Assembly (NCBI RefSeq): GCF_007830295.1
Contig: NZ_VLKC01000002.1
Span: 276,785 to 340,784 of the forward strand
Source of the DNA: Sporomusa sp. KB1
GTDB taxonomy: Bacteria > Bacillota > Negativicutes > Sporomusales > Sporomusaceae
Direction: 5' to 3'
Length of the DNA stretch: 64,000 nt
Position 1 is the stretch's first letter, and each line of letters opens with the position of its first letter. The position numbers and the translations under genes were made by a program. Below, piece by piece: positions 16,694 through 25,884 of this stretch. The notes below the pieces were generated by a model, which saw only the letters and a list, made by a program, of their open reading frames with translations, searched no databases and was not told the DNA's origin.

Positions 16694-16884
16694 GATGACC
16701 TCCAGACTATTCTAATTATCGGTTTGTATATCATTATAGCTCCCGAAAAGCAGTCCTTATTGTAAATTCATCTTACTATCGATTTTCCCTCTAGGCATTG
16801 CTTACCCGTTGGCAATTCTTTAGTACCTTGGCATGCAGGGCATTGAGGGCAACACCTAGATACCCCAAAATTGAACCCCTCCTG

Positions 16885-17077
16885 CACCTTTGTCAAAAAT
16901 TGCAGGGCAATAATCAGGGCAGCTACCCCATCCCACTCACCTAGAAATGCACAAAAAAAGCCCTCAAACCCTACAAAAACAGGACTTTAGGCAAAAAAAC
17001 AGCAACGTTACCAATGATACGGTTCTCCCTATCAGGTATAGCAGCGAAACAGGGCAATGATTCGCCCTCATTGCCCT
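16885..17077. repeat. Non-coding island repeat, copy A
   Basis: It shares ordered blocks with 19218-19372: AAAATTGCAG-GCAAT, GCACAAAAAAAGCCCTCAA and ATACGGTTCTC. Its last 58 bases also match 3114-3173. It ends in an 11-bp stem-loop, CAGGGCAATGA / TCATTGCCCTG at 17050-17078. No gene is seen from 16694 to 17134. Confidence 0.55.
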
Positions 17078-17134
17078 GCAAAAAAACAAGTCCTCATACC
17101 TAGCCCCAAAATCAAACCTTAACTGTTGCCCCCC

Positions 17135-17458
17135 TCAACTCTGAAAATTCTTTAATTCTTTTTTTACATTTACAAGTATAACTTTCTGTTCTAAAGACAA
17201 TTGTTCTTCTTCAATGTAACCAATAAAATCACTTCTGCGATAATCATATTTTCCACCGTCACTTAGGTCATAAACAAATATTCTCTTGCCTGACATATAT
17301 ATACTAGGGCAACAGCCTGATCCGTAATAAGCAAAATGCACTTGAAATTTCCTATCCCGTGCCTTTTCTTTAAGACAAGTTGGATCCATTATTATCAGTT
17401 TACCTTCGAGATCGACACCATCAATACTTTTTATTTCATTCTCCGCAAATACACTCAT
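17135..17458 (-). CDS. Small protein of unknown function
   Basis: A 107-residue protein from the ATG at 17458, with AAGGATGTG upstream; the longer frame has no ribosome site. It reads IIMDPTCLKEKARDRKFQVHFAYYGSGCCPS and SGKRIFVYDLSDGGKYDYRRSDFIGY, split by a methionine. The two adjacent cysteines might bind metal. No family is recognised with confidence. It lies between two small genes of unknown function on the same strand. Confidence 0.6.
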   Translation of the reverse strand: MSVFAENEIKSIDGVDLEGKLIIMDPTCLKEKARDRKFQVHFAYYGSGCCPSIYMSGKRIFVYDLSDGGKYDYRRSDFIGYIEEEQLSLEQKVILVNVKKELKNFQS

Positions 17459-17668
17459 GATTAACACATCCTTTTGTTGTAGAATATTAGCAAAGAAACT
17501 CACCTTGCACACATTTAAATCTTAAACCATCTTGAATAAAGACAATTAATAAGCTGTCATATTCAAGTTATTTAGAGTATCCATTTTGAAAGCTCATTCT
17601 GTAAAACAAGAGGGACGATAGTTGTGTCTATTTAAGACACAACCACTTCCCCTTAGCTTTTCTTAGCC

Positions 17669-17821
17669 TCACTTACTTTTTATATTTTCTTTCCGTATTG
17701 TTCCAATTTTTTTGTCGCTCCTAGTATCTCTTCCATCCGAATTTCGAATAGTTCCAGGTGGCAAGCCATTCTTTTTCTCAAAAGTCCCCACCGTACAATC
17801 ACTTCTCACTTTTCTAGACAT
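17669..17821 (-). CDS. 50-residue basic protein of unknown function
   Basis: A 50-codon frame with AGGAGTG six bases before the ATG, an excellent ribosome site. The protein starts MSRKVRSDCTVGTFEKK and is rich in Lys, Arg, Gly and Asp (NSDGRDTRSDKKIGTIRK). No domain was recognised. The region from 17513 to 18086 is otherwise without genes. Confidence 0.55.
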   Translation of the reverse strand: MSRKVRSDCTVGTFEKKNGLPPGTIRNSDGRDTRSDKKIGTIRKENIKSK

Positions 17822-18086
17822 ATCTTTCACTCCTGTCGTTTAAATAATAACATACCAAAAATTCATGAAATAAAATAGGAAATATTCAACCCATTAATTC
17901 CCAGTTAGTAAATGTACACAATTCAAGGAAAAAATTGGTGTTAGATTTTAAATTTAAATTGTTTATATATACCGATAACTCAATTTTTAAAATAACTCAA
18001 CTCTGGACCACGCTCTCCAAGCATTCTTTTCAAAGCTACCAGCCATACAATCATTGCAGATTTTTCGTAAAACGTATACCCTCAGT

Positions 18087-18212
18087 TCATTTCCTATAGC
18101 TAAATCCAAAATCTCCAAAGTTGACTTGAGCTTCATGAGCTTTTTTCAATTCTCTTCCAGTCACACACCCCAAAAGAAACCCGCCTATTCCGTATAGTAA
18201 TCCTAACGGCAT
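18087..18212 (-). CDS. 41-residue membrane peptide
   Basis: From the ATG at 18212, preceded by AAGGATGTG as for the 17458 start, the frame gives MPLGLLYGIGGFLLGCVTG as one hydrophobic segment followed by a short polar tail (RELKKAHEAQVNFGDFGF). A longer frame from 18275 lacks a ribosome site. No family recognised. Confidence 0.45.
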   Translation of the reverse strand: MPLGLLYGIGGFLLGCVTGRELKKAHEAQVNFGDFGFSYRK

Positions 18213-18327
18213 GATAAATCCACATCCTTTCCAATTTACTTTCTTATTCAGAAAAATATCCAAAAAAAATGCCAATACACAAGCAAGGAATGAAAAATTG
18301 CATTTTATTAACTCTCCTCATTATTTA

Positions 18328-18945
18328 TTAACTAGTATGTTTAATTGTCCCTAAACTGGAATATCCATTTTTCAGAAATTCATCGAAATTTTGATTAAAT
18401 GCATCTACTCTATTTTCATCCTCAGTAATCTCGATTAAATATTCAATGAACTTGCCCAAAAACATATTTAAAACTAACTTGAAAAGGATTTCCCTTGGTA
18501 TGTCTGGATATTGGCGTGGTAAACTCTTGTATGCTCTATACAGGATCTTCCACCCAAAAATTGCGCTAGTTTTAAAATCAGGTTCTTTTTCATTTACAGC
18601 TAAACTTTCGACATCCTCCTTAGTTATTAAATCACTAAAGAGCCAATCATCGAGATTATAGGTAATAGCAGAATAAATTCTTTGAATTTGCCTCTGCTTT
18701 CCGATAAAGTCATCGCCAAGCTTGTCCTTTAGTAATTCAGGCCAAGTTCCATGAATTTTAATATCATTTGGTGTGAGTAAGTTAGGAGCATTTATTGTTA
18801 AGAATATCAGTCTTTCTACATCAGATAATTTAAGATAATTTGTAATACTGGCTTCCAAAAACTCCGTCAAAGAAATTTCATCTTTTTTTATTTCATCATA
18901 GAGTTCTTCACTTACCCGAAATGAGACACTTTTAGTTTTCGCCAT
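18328..18945 (-). CDS. Protein with ribbon-helix-helix-like N-terminus
   Basis: A 205-residue protein with AGGGAGGTGG before the ATG. Residues about 4-38 (SVSFRVSEELYDEIKK then SLTEFLEASITNYL) have the pattern of a ribbon-helix-helix DNA-binding domain: a basic beta strand followed by two helices. The remaining 165 residues are helical and of unknown function. It is the first gene beyond the proximal non-coding repeat and may be a regulator of the island or a plasmid-type partition or copy-control protein (inference). Confidence 0.6.
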   Translation of the reverse strand: MAKTKSVSFRVSEELYDEIKKDEISLTEFLEASITNYLKLSDVERLIFLTINAPNLLTPNDIKIHGTWPELLKDKLGDDFIGKQRQIQRIYSAITYNLDDWLFSDLITKEDVESLAVNEKEPDFKTSAIFGWKILYRAYKSLPRQYPDIPREILFKLVLNMFLGKFIEYLIEITEDENRVDAFNQNFDEFLKNGYSSLGTIKHTS

Positions 18946-19217
18946 AAAACCACCTCCCTGTAAACATATTGTCTACATTTGCATACAACTTCTTCTTGTT
19001 TTATTTTATTGGGTTATCCTAGAAATGTCAATAATAGACACAAAATTATTTTACTGCTTACATCAAGAGCACCAATTAAATTCTAAATATTTTGAAACCC
19101 ATCTACTATATTTGCAAGAAATACATTACCTATCAGTTGCCCAAACAGAAAATATCTCATGCTTTTTGAGGGCAATGAGGCCAATGCCTTAGCTACAGAA
19201 CAATGCAGGCTCTCGTA

Positions 19218-19372
19218 GCACACTTTTAAAATTGCAGAGCAATCAGATCAGCAATCATTTTTTTCGCTTCGTAATACACAAAAAAAAGCCCTCAAGCCCT
19301 GATTTTCTCAAAACTTGAGAGCATTTTTCGCCGTTTGAGATGGTACGGTTCTCTTCAACTAATCTTAAACAG
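19218..19372. repeat. Non-coding island repeat, copy B
   Basis: A diverged copy of the module at 16885-17045 with conserved blocks in the same order. It has its own long pairing, CCCTCAAG...CTTGAGAG around 19291-19322. No gene is seen between 18946 and ssrA. Confidence 0.55.
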
Positions 19373-19414
19373 CAAATAGTCATTTCCTATTACTTATAAA
19401 AAAAATGGGTTATA

Positions 19415-19425
19415 GTGGAGGCGAG
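19415..19425. repeat. Partial third copy of the ssrA-end sequence
   Basis: GTGGAGGCGAG repeats 11 of the 14 bases of the attachment repeat, about 105 bases from the tmRNA end and in the same orientation. It may be a relic of an earlier integration at the same site. Confidence 0.45.
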
Positions 19426-19442
19426 AAAAATGCCCCCAAAAG

Positions 19443-19490
19443 CAAAAAACCGCTCACTGTCCGTCATAAAGTCAGACAATTCGCGGTTCT
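19443..19490 (-). terminator. ssrA: Terminator-like structure after ssrA
   Basis: On the minus strand AACCGC pairs with GCGGTT, with an inner TGTC/GACA pairing, followed by six T. It lies about 40 bases past the tmRNA 3' end, on the island side of the junction. Confidence 0.55.
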
Positions 19491-19528
19491 TAAGACTTCC
19501 TATATTTGTAAAAAAATCCGGATTTAAT

Positions 19529-19874
19529 TGGTGGAGGCGAGGAGAATCGAACTCCTGTCCAAGAGCATTACTGCATAGACTTCTCCGAGCGCAGTTAGTG
19601 ATTTAAATTTCGCACCGTTGCCGCCCACTAACAGGCTGCTCTGGCGCTATCTCGATAAAGTTTCCCAGTTGGCTCTCCGAGAATTGAGCCTCAGGTATCC
19701 CACTAAATGACGTCCTATCCTAGGCCGCGGGAGTGCGCAGGTAGAACGTTAGCATTAAGCTGCTAAAGCGTAATCTTCGTTTGCGTTTACAATTTTCCAC
19801 CGTGTTGACGGGCTGATGGAACCCCGGCTCGCTATCTATACCATAACTACCCCTGTCGAAACCAGTACGCCCCC
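19529..19874 (-). ncRNA. ssrA: tmRNA (transfer-messenger RNA)
   Basis: A 346-base tmRNA. The 5' GGGGGCG pairs with 3' CGCCTCC as a seven-base acceptor stem, followed by A and an encoded CCA. The T-arm GTTCGATTC and the tRNA-like start CTGGTTTCGACAGG are both present. The tag frame (19784 down to 19755) encodes ANEDYALAA and a stop, a standard degradation tag. With SmpB it rescues stalled ribosomes and tags the nascent protein. The encoding DNA end is the attachment site of the neighbouring island, whose insertion keeps the 3' end intact. smpB and rnr lie close by on the same strand, with a DMT transporter gene on the opposite strand between. Confidence 0.97.
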
Positions 19875-19883
19875 GTATTTTTT

Positions 19884-19912
19884 CAAATACCTGGGATGGT
19901 GTTTAGCTGCAA
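19884..19912 (-). promoter_or_regulatory. ssrA: Candidate ssrA promoter
   Basis: TTGCAG and TATTTG are separated by 17 bases, and the mature 5' end lies about ten bases after the second box. The -10 match is imperfect. Confidence 0.35.
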
Positions 19913-19992
19913 ACGTTTATACACTTCATTATTAATCTATTATATCATAAAGCCTGAATACCGCCAAATAAATCTTTTTTCCAGTCTCTCTT

Positions 19993-20025
19993 TCCTGTAC
20001 TCAATATTGTTATTCGAGTACAGGA
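19993..20025. repeat. 10-bp inverted repeat before the DMT transporter gene
   Basis: TCCTGTACTC and GAGTACAGGA are separated by 13 bases, between the divergent ssrA and transporter genes. It may be an operator or a weak terminator. Confidence 0.4.
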
Positions 20026-20073
20026 GAAATTTTCTCGGCTGCCGAATATATTGTAGTTAAGGGGTGATTAGGT

Positions 20074-20994
20074 TTGAATCAACAACACACTGGCGCGTTG
20101 CTGATTGCAGCATCGGCTGCCGGCTTTGCTACTTTGGCCATTTTTATTAAGTTCGCCTACGCCGCCGGGGCCAGTATGATTACAATCCTGGCCTGGCGTT
20201 TTGTTTTGGCCGCAATCTGTTTAGGTCTACTGCTCAAATGGCGCGGGGTCTCGCTGATGCTTGATAAAGCTCTACTGCTGCGACTAGCACTTTTAGGCGG
20301 CTTGGGGTATGGTTCGATGTCAATGCTGTTTGCTATGACTATAAAATATGTGCCTGCGTCGCTGGCAGCCATGCTGCTGTATACTTATCCGGCGATAGTC
20401 AGCGTACTGTCTTTTTTTATTGGTGATGAAAGGTATACTTGGCAAAAGGGGTTGGCGCTGACGGTTTGCTTTTCCGGCTTATTCCTTGTTCTTGGCGTAT
20501 CCTTTGACAATGTCAGTATGCTTGGCTTTGTCTTGGGCTTGGGCGCTGCATTGGTCTATTCCGTTTACATCGTTATTGGCAATCGCCTGCTGAAAAGCAC
20601 GAACCCGCTGGTTACCACTACTTATGTCTGTACCTCTGCTGCTATCGTTTTTCTGGTAATCGGCGTAGCGACTGATTCTTTAAATTGGAGCTTGCCGCTC
20701 ACAGGTTGGCTATCCATTATTGGCATCACACTGCTGCCAACCATTGTGGGAATTGTGGGTTTTTTCGCCGGTATGAGCTATGTTGGCGCTACTAATGCGT
20801 CCATTATCAGTACGCTGGAGCCAATCATAACCGTACTATTATCGGTGGCTTTGCTTAATGAAAAAATAACACCGCTGCAGGTAGGCGGCGGCATTCTGAT
20901 CCTTGGCAGCATTGTATTTTTACAACTCTGGGCTGGAAAAATTGAGAGCCTACAAAGAGATTTGACACTTGCAGTTGAAAAACAACAGGAGTAA
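20074..20994 (+). CDS. DMT-superfamily transporter with two EamA domains
   Basis: A 306-residue membrane protein starting at TTG after AGGGGTGAT. It has ten hydrophobic segments arranged as two EamA repeats (about 8-140 and 150-285), with the family pattern of small residues and a conserved LEPIITVLLSVALLNEKIT near the end of the second repeat. Members export metabolites or amino acids, and the substrate cannot be read from the sequence. It is the only plus-strand gene between the tmRNA and the smpB-rnr genes, so it is an insertion in an otherwise conserved order. A short basic/acidic tail is cytoplasmic. Confidence 0.88.
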   Translation: MNQQHTGALLIAASAAGFATLAIFIKFAYAAGASMITILAWRFVLAAICLGLLLKWRGVSLMLDKALLLRLALLGGLGYGSMSMLFAMTIKYVPASLAAMLLYTYPAIVSVLSFFIGDERYTWQKGLALTVCFSGLFLVLGVSFDNVSMLGFVLGLGAALVYSVYIVIGNRLLKSTNPLVTTTYVCTSAAIVFLVIGVATDSLNWSLPLTGWLSIIGITLLPTIVGIVGFFAGMSYVGATNASIISTLEPIITVLLSVALLNEKITPLQVGGGILILGSIVFLQLWAGKIESLQRDLTLAVEKQQE

Positions 20995-21056
20995 AATCGC
21001 CACGCTGCTCTTCCTCGCGATGACCGTCTGCCTGATGCGACAGACAAAAAGACAGG

Positions 21057-21527
21057 CTATCCCTTTTGTCTATCGCGCAGCGTCCGTTCCATGTCGCGTT
21101 TGGCATCCCGCTCGGCAAGATCCTGACGTTTATCGTAGGTATGTTTGCCGGTAGCAAGTCCTAGTTCAACTTTCACTTTACCTCTGGTAAAATACAGCTT
21201 AAGCGGCACCAATGTGTAGCCTTTTTCTTTAGTTTTTCCGATTAATTTATTGATTTCGTACCGATGCATTAAAAGCTTCCGGGTACGCAGTGGTTCGTGA
21301 TTAAAACGGTTACCCTGCTCATAAGGACTGATATGCATGTTATGCAGCATGATTTCAGCATTATCAATCCGGGCATAGGCATCTTTAAGATTGGCCTTGC
21401 CGGCGCGGAGTGACTTGACTTCGGTGCCGGTAAGCGCAATTCCAGCTTCATAGGTTTCATGGATATGATAATCGTGGCGGGCCTTTCGGTTTTCCGCCGC
21501 TATTTTTATGCCAGCCTCTTTGGCCAT
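21057..21527 (-). CDS. smpB: SsrA-binding protein SmpB
   Basis: A 156-residue protein from the ATG at 21527, with GAGGTGAG four bases upstream. SmpB binds the tRNA-like part of tmRNA and brings it to stalled ribosomes. Conserved parts are visible: [38 protein letters not shown], the [15 protein letters not shown] segment and the basic C-terminal tail ([24 protein letters not shown], in pieces), which enters the mRNA channel. It lies between rnr and ssrA, the typical Firmicute context, and probably shares a transcript with rnr. Confidence 0.97.
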   Translation of the reverse strand: MAKEAGIKIAAENRKARHDYHIHETYEAGIALTGTEVKSLRAGKANLKDAYARIDNAEIMLHNMHISPYEQGNRFNHEPLRTRKLLMHRYEINKLIGKTKEKGYTLVPLKLYFTRGKVKVELGLATGKHTYDKRQDLAERDAKRDMERTLRDRQKG

Positions 21528-21711
21528 ATTTCTCACCTCGTAGAATCCTGCTAATACATATTAATTGTATAGTATCTGCTACTATACGTCAATTGGTTTG
21601 GCCCGAAAGGGAAAATGGCGAAGTGAGATGGCCACCCTACTGCTTGCAATGACCGATTTACGTTCACTGCAAGCGCGGTAAAGTTGTCCAAAGAGTGGGT
21701 GGGTTGCTTGG

Positions 21712-23979
21712 CTATTTTTGGGGCGCCCTGGGCTTCTTGGGCCTGGCAGCAGATTTCTTCTTGGCCGTAATCGATTGCGGTTTATTGGTACTGCGCTTTT
21801 GACTGGGTTTATTACGTTTTTGCACTGTTGTCTGACTATTGACAGCTTGCAGAGGATTATCCGCCTTTGCCACCACATAGTCAATAGTACGTTCTGCCGG
21901 GTTGACCTTAGCTACCATGATCTTGACCATGTTGCCCAGCTGATAAACGTTGCTTGTCCGTTCCCCGATCAAAGAATACTGTTCTTCGACATACCGATAG
22001 TAATCGTCATCCAGACTTGATACATGTACCAAGCCTTCAATGCCATTGGCGATTTCAACAAAAAAACCAAAGGCAGTAACCCCGCTAATGATGCCGTCAA
22101 ACTCCTGACCAACGAACTGGGCCATGTATTCTACCTTTTTCAAATCAACGGTTGCACGCTCCGCTTCAGCTGCCGCCCGTTCCCGTTCAGAGGAATGCAT
22201 GGCAATCTCCGGCAGCATGGTTGATAATTTCTGACGACGTTTAGCTGAGATATCGCCAGTAGAAAAAGTCTCACGAATAAGACGATGAACAATCAAATCC
22301 GGGTAGCGCCTGATAGGCGAGGTAAAATGCGTATAATAGGTTGCCGCCAGTCCAAAATGCCCCAGATTCTCGGCATCATAGCGAGCCTGTTTGAGTGAGC
22401 GCAGCATAACAGTGCTAATAATGCGTTCTTCGGGACGCCCGGCAATCTTACTAAGCACTCGCTGCAGGGCCATAGGCCGAATTTCCTGGGTTTTCGGTAA
22501 ATGCTGGCCAAAGTTTCCCAGCAACACATTCAGTCTGGCCATTTTTTCTTCGTCCGGTTCTTCATGTACCCTAAACATGGACGGAATACCTAACCAATGC
22601 ATATGCTCGGCAACCGTCTCGTTGGCGACAAGCATAAATTCTTCGATAATAGATTCGGCAATGCTGCGAATCCTCTTTTCAATGGCAATAGGTCGCCCCG
22701 CATCATCCAGCTTTACCTTTATTTCCGGGAAATCAAAATCAATGGCTCCCCTGCGCATCCGGCGGTCACGTAAAATCCGGCACAAGCGCTCCATTTCTTC
22801 CAGCGGCCCCACCAAATCGGCATACTTGTCCCGTAGCTCTTCATCATGATCGGCAACAATCTGCCGCACAATATTGTAAGTTAAGCGGTTTTTTACCCGA
22901 ATTACGCTCGGGAAAATTTCATGATTGATTACTTGGCCGCGACCATTAATCTCCATCTGGGCTGATAAGGCCAATCGGTCCTCCCCGGCGTTTAAGCTGC
23001 AAATTCCGTTCGATAAGCGGGGTGGCAACATCGGCAGTACCCGATCAACAAGGTAAACACTGGTGCCTCTGGCTCTGGCCTCATTGTCCAGGGGTGTGTT
23101 TTCCCGTACATAGTGGCTGACGTCGGCAATGTGTACACTCAGCAGATAGTGGCCGTTTTTCTGGCGCTCAACATAGACAGCATCGTCTAAGTCTTTGGCA
23201 TCGTCACCATCAATTGTGACAAGATTGAGTTCTCTAAGGTCTCTGCGTCCTAGTAAATCCTCTGGACTAATGGTCGTGGATACGCGCTCGGCCGCTCTTT
23301 CGACCTCTGGTGGAAACTCAGTAGGCAGGTTATTGTTCTTGATGATGGATAATATCTCTATCCCGGAATCGCCCTGCTGGCCTAATACCTCGACAATTCG
23401 TCCTTCGGCGCTTTTTTGTTTGTGTGGCCACTCAATAATCTCGACAACTACCTTGGCTCCTGTTTTGGCACCATTAAACTCATCTTTCGGCACAAAAATA
23501 TCCCGGCCAATCCGGCGGTCATCTGGCAGAACAAAGCCGAAGTTACGGCTGGCCTCAAAGGTTCCCACAACCTTGTTATTGTTCCTGGTGACCACCCGGA
23601 TAATTTCACCCTCAACTGCTTTGCCGGAAACATGCCGCTGATGCATACGGGCTACCACACGGTCACCATGCATGGCACCACCAAGAGCATCTGGTGGAAT
23701 AAAGACATCATCTAGCTCCTGATCTTCCGGTAAAATAAACCCGAATCCCTTGGTTGTTGCTGAAAACTTGCCAACAACCAGATTCATGCGGTCAGGCACG
23801 CCAAATTTACCATAACGGGTTTTAATAATAGCAGCCGTTGCCTCCAGCTTGTCCAGTATCTGCCAAAATTCTTCCAACTCTTTGCCACGAATGCCCATAC
23901 CATCAGCCAAGTCTTCTGCGGTGAGTGGTTTATAGGCTTCTTTCCGCATAAACTCCAGGATTCTGTCTGACAAATCCAT
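21712..23979 (-). CDS. rnr: Ribonuclease R
   Basis: A 755-residue 3'-5' exoribonuclease of the RNase II/RNB family. Two cold-shock-like domains are followed by the RNB catalytic domain, with DGDDAKDLDDAVYVER supplying the metal-binding aspartates near residue 255. An S1 domain (about 630-715) precedes a basic tail rich in Lys, Ser, Pro and Gln. The ATG at 23979 is chosen because AAGGAG sits nine bases upstream; this site lies inside the end of the thioesterase gene. RNase R degrades structured RNA and, with SmpB-tmRNA, non-stop mRNAs. The next gene downstream is smpB. Confidence 0.97.
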   Translation of the reverse strand: MDLSDRILEFMRKEAYKPLTAEDLADGMGIRGKELEEFWQILDKLEATAAIIKTRYGKFGVPDRMNLVVGKFSATTKGFGFILPEDQELDDVFIPPDALGGAMHGDRVVARMHQRHVSGKAVEGEIIRVVTRNNNKVVGTFEASRNFGFVLPDDRRIGRDIFVPKDEFNGAKTGAKVVVEIIEWPHKQKSAEGRIVEVLGQQGDSGIEILSIIKNNNLPTEFPPEVERAAERVSTTISPEDLLGRRDLRELNLVTIDGDDAKDLDDAVYVERQKNGHYLLSVHIADVSHYVRENTPLDNEARARGTSVYLVDRVLPMLPPRLSNGICSLNAGEDRLALSAQMEINGRGQVINHEIFPSVIRVKNRLTYNIVRQIVADHDEELRDKYADLVGPLEEMERLCRILRDRRMRRGAIDFDFPEIKVKLDDAGRPIAIEKRIRSIAESIIEEFMLVANETVAEHMHWLGIPSMFRVHEEPDEEKMARLNVLLGNFGQHLPKTQEIRPMALQRVLSKIAGRPEERIISTVMLRSLKQARYDAENLGHFGLAATYYTHFTSPIRRYPDLIVHRLIRETFSTGDISAKRRQKLSTMLPEIAMHSSERERAAAEAERATVDLKKVEYMAQFVGQEFDGIISGVTAFGFFVEIANGIEGLVHVSSLDDDYYRYVEEQYSLIGERTSNVYQLGNMVKIMVAKVNPAERTIDYVVAKADNPLQAVNSQTTVQKRNKPSQKRSTNKPQSITAKKKSAARPKKPRAPQK

Positions 23980-23980
23980 A

Positions 23981-24376
23981 TTATTCATCTCCTTTTATGG
24001 CAACCATAGCTTTTCCTTCAGCCGTTACTGTTCCATCCTGCAAAGTAATCTTACCGGCTAGTTCCACCATTTTTCCCCGTTTACTGGTAATCCATCCGCT
24101 TATCGTTAATTTTTCTCTAATCGGGGTTGGCTGACGGAACCTCACCTCCAATTTGGCCGTTACCGCAGTAAGGCCTTGAGCATATAGATAGCGGGCCATT
24201 ATTTCATCCAACAGCGTGCTTATCAATCCACCATGCATAATACCGTTATAACCTTGATGCTCAGGACCAGCAGTAAAGTCTGTCAAATAGACATCATTTT
24301 CTTCCCAAAAAGTAAGTTTGAGCCCAATGGGATTACGCGGTCCACAGGCAAAACACCAGTCATTCATATCACTCAT
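23981..24376 (-). CDS. PaaI-type hotdog-fold thioesterase
   Basis: A 131-residue protein with GAGGTG before the ATG. It has the hotdog signature HQGYNGIMHGGLISTLLDE, in which the HGG turn and the following acidic residue form the acyl-CoA thioesterase active site. The N-terminal CFACGPRNPIGL is typical of this subgroup. The substrate is unknown. It overlaps the esterase gene by eight bases and ends one base before rnr starts, so esterase, thioesterase and rnr are likely coupled. Confidence 0.88.
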   Translation of the reverse strand: MSDMNDWCFACGPRNPIGLKLTFWEENDVYLTDFTAGPEHQGYNGIMHGGLISTLLDEIMARYLYAQGLTAVTAKLEVRFRQPTPIREKLTISGWITSKRGKMVELAGKITLQDGTVTAEGKAMVAIKGDE

Positions 24377-25127
24377 AATGCACCTCGTCTAATTTCCGGC
24401 CAAAAAACCGGCCAATTTCCTGGAACACATATTCTCGCTCTGTGTCCAGGGTAATTATGTGTCCCGATTTGTTAAGCCACACCAGTCTTTTATCAGTACT
24501 TCCCAGCTTATTGTAGATATATTGAGCACTTTCGGGTTCAACCGTGTGCTCTTTTTTTGATTGAATAACAAGCGCCGGTACTGTTACTGACGGCAAAAGA
24601 GTATCAACATGGTTGATTAGATGAATAAGGCTGGTTAAGCTGCTAAGCGGTGTCATGTCATAACTAATGGAGTACTCCTCGCCCCTATCAGGCAAACGCT
24701 TGCGCTTTTTCGAGACAAAGTTAGTAAACATCCGGTAAAGCGGCAATAATCGCAGCCGCTTGTTGGCGATATAGATGGGAGCGCTAAGTAAAGCCAGCTT
24801 ACTTACTGGATACTCACTGGCTAGTTTAAGAGTTAACAGACCGCCCATTGACAAGCCAACAGCTGCGACATTGCTGCACATCCCGCTTAATACATGATAG
24901 CCATCTTCGACACTGCTATACCAGTGCGGCCAGCTTGTTTTCGCCATATCCTCCGGTGTAGTTCCGTGTCCTGAAAGCCTTGGGGCTAACACAGTATAGC
25001 CCAGACTATTGAGATACTCGCCTGCTAGGCGCATTTCTGACGGTGCCCCGGTAAATCCATGCACGACAAGTACACCGGTTTCACCTCCTGGTAAAACAAA
25101 GGGCTCAGCGCCCGGCATTATGGCCAA
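24369..25127 (-). CDS. est: Carboxylesterase (Est/YvaK family)
   Basis: A 252-residue alpha/beta hydrolase starting at TTG with GGGGAG six bases upstream. It shows the oxyanion segment VVHGFTGAPSEM near residue 24, the nucleophile elbow GLSMGG near 93 and a final acid/histidine pair near 197-225 (SGHIITLDTE). This matches the Est30/YvaK thermo-carboxylesterases, which sit between secG and rnr in Bacillus and Geobacillus. Here hppA and a class-I amidotransferase-like gene are inserted between secG and est. It acts on short-chain esters; the natural substrate is unknown. Confidence 0.88.
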   Translation of the reverse strand: MAIMPGAEPFVLPGGETGVLVVHGFTGAPSEMRLAGEYLNSLGYTVLAPRLSGHGTTPEDMAKTSWPHWYSSVEDGYHVLSGMCSNVAAVGLSMGGLLTLKLASEYPVSKLALLSAPIYIANKRLRLLPLYRMFTNFVSKKRKRLPDRGEEYSISYDMTPLSSLTSLIHLINHVDTLLPSVTVPALVIQSKKEHTVEPESAQYIYNKLGSTDKRLVWLNKSGHIITLDTEREYVFQEIGRFFGRKLDEVHYE

Positions 25128-25164
25128 GTAAAACTCCCCCCCATTGTGTTACTATCTACCTTTA

Positions 25165-25884
25165 TTATTTCCGGTTAGCGGTGTTGACAAACGCTGTAAA
25201 TAGCTCAAGCATAGCCGGATTTTTATAAATCATAAGTTCAGGATGCCATTGAACACCAACAGCAAAAGGCGCTGCTTCGTGCTCTACGGCTTCGATAACT
25301 CCATCTTTGGCTCTGGCAGTTATCCAAAGCCCAGGAGCTGCCACCTTGATTGCCTGATGGTGGAAGCTGTTAGTCATAACCGTATCTCCCCATAAACCGG
25401 CTAGCCTACTACCGTGTTCCAAAATTACAGTATGTCCAGCATAATCTCCAGCAGATCGTTGATCATGCTGAACTGTAGGTTCTGTCAGATGCTGGTTAAT
25501 ACTGCCACCTAGCGCAACATTAAGCAATTGGCAGCCCCGGCAAATACCTAATATTGGTTTACCTGACGCCAGCGCCTGTTGTACCAATTCCAATTCATGC
25601 GTATCACGCTCAGGAAGTACTGTACCCAGTTCATGCATTGGCTCTTCTCCAAATATCTGTGGCTGGATATCGCCGCCTCCCGAAAGCAAGAGGCCGTCAA
25701 CTGCAGCTATCTGCTCTGCTATTGCCGCCTGCTCTGTAATTATCGGCAGCAATACAGGCACACCACCAGCACAGAGTACTGCCTGTATGTAGGCATCACT
25801 CACAAATTGCCGTTTGGTACCTGCCATGATGCTGCCTGCGGTTAAAAATTGGCTGGTAGTAATGCCTATCAATGGTTTTGCCAC
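25165..25884 (-). CDS. Gamma-glutamyl-GABA hydrolase family protein (class I GATase-like, peptidase C26)
   Basis: A 239-residue protein starting at GTG with GAGGTGAG upstream. It has the class-I glutamine amidotransferase triad: the nucleophile in GICRGCQLLN near residue 112, and a histidine/glutamate pair in GVQWHPE near 215. The active cysteine is followed by a long LGGSINQHL loop typical of PuuD-like hydrolases. These cleave gamma-glutamyl amides, for example in putrescine degradation. No polyamine genes are adjacent, so the substrate is open. Confidence 0.88.
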   Translation of the reverse strand: MAKPLIGITTSQFLTAGSIMAGTKRQFVSDAYIQAVLCAGGVPVLLPIITEQAAIAEQIAAVDGLLLSGGGDIQPQIFGEEPMHELGTVLPERDTHELELVQQALASGKPILGICRGCQLLNVALGGSINQHLTEPTVQHDQRSAGDYAGHTVILEHGSRLAGLWGDTVMTNSFHHQAIKVAAPGLWITARAKDGVIEAVEHEAAPFAVGVQWHPELMIYKNPAMLELFTAFVNTANRK

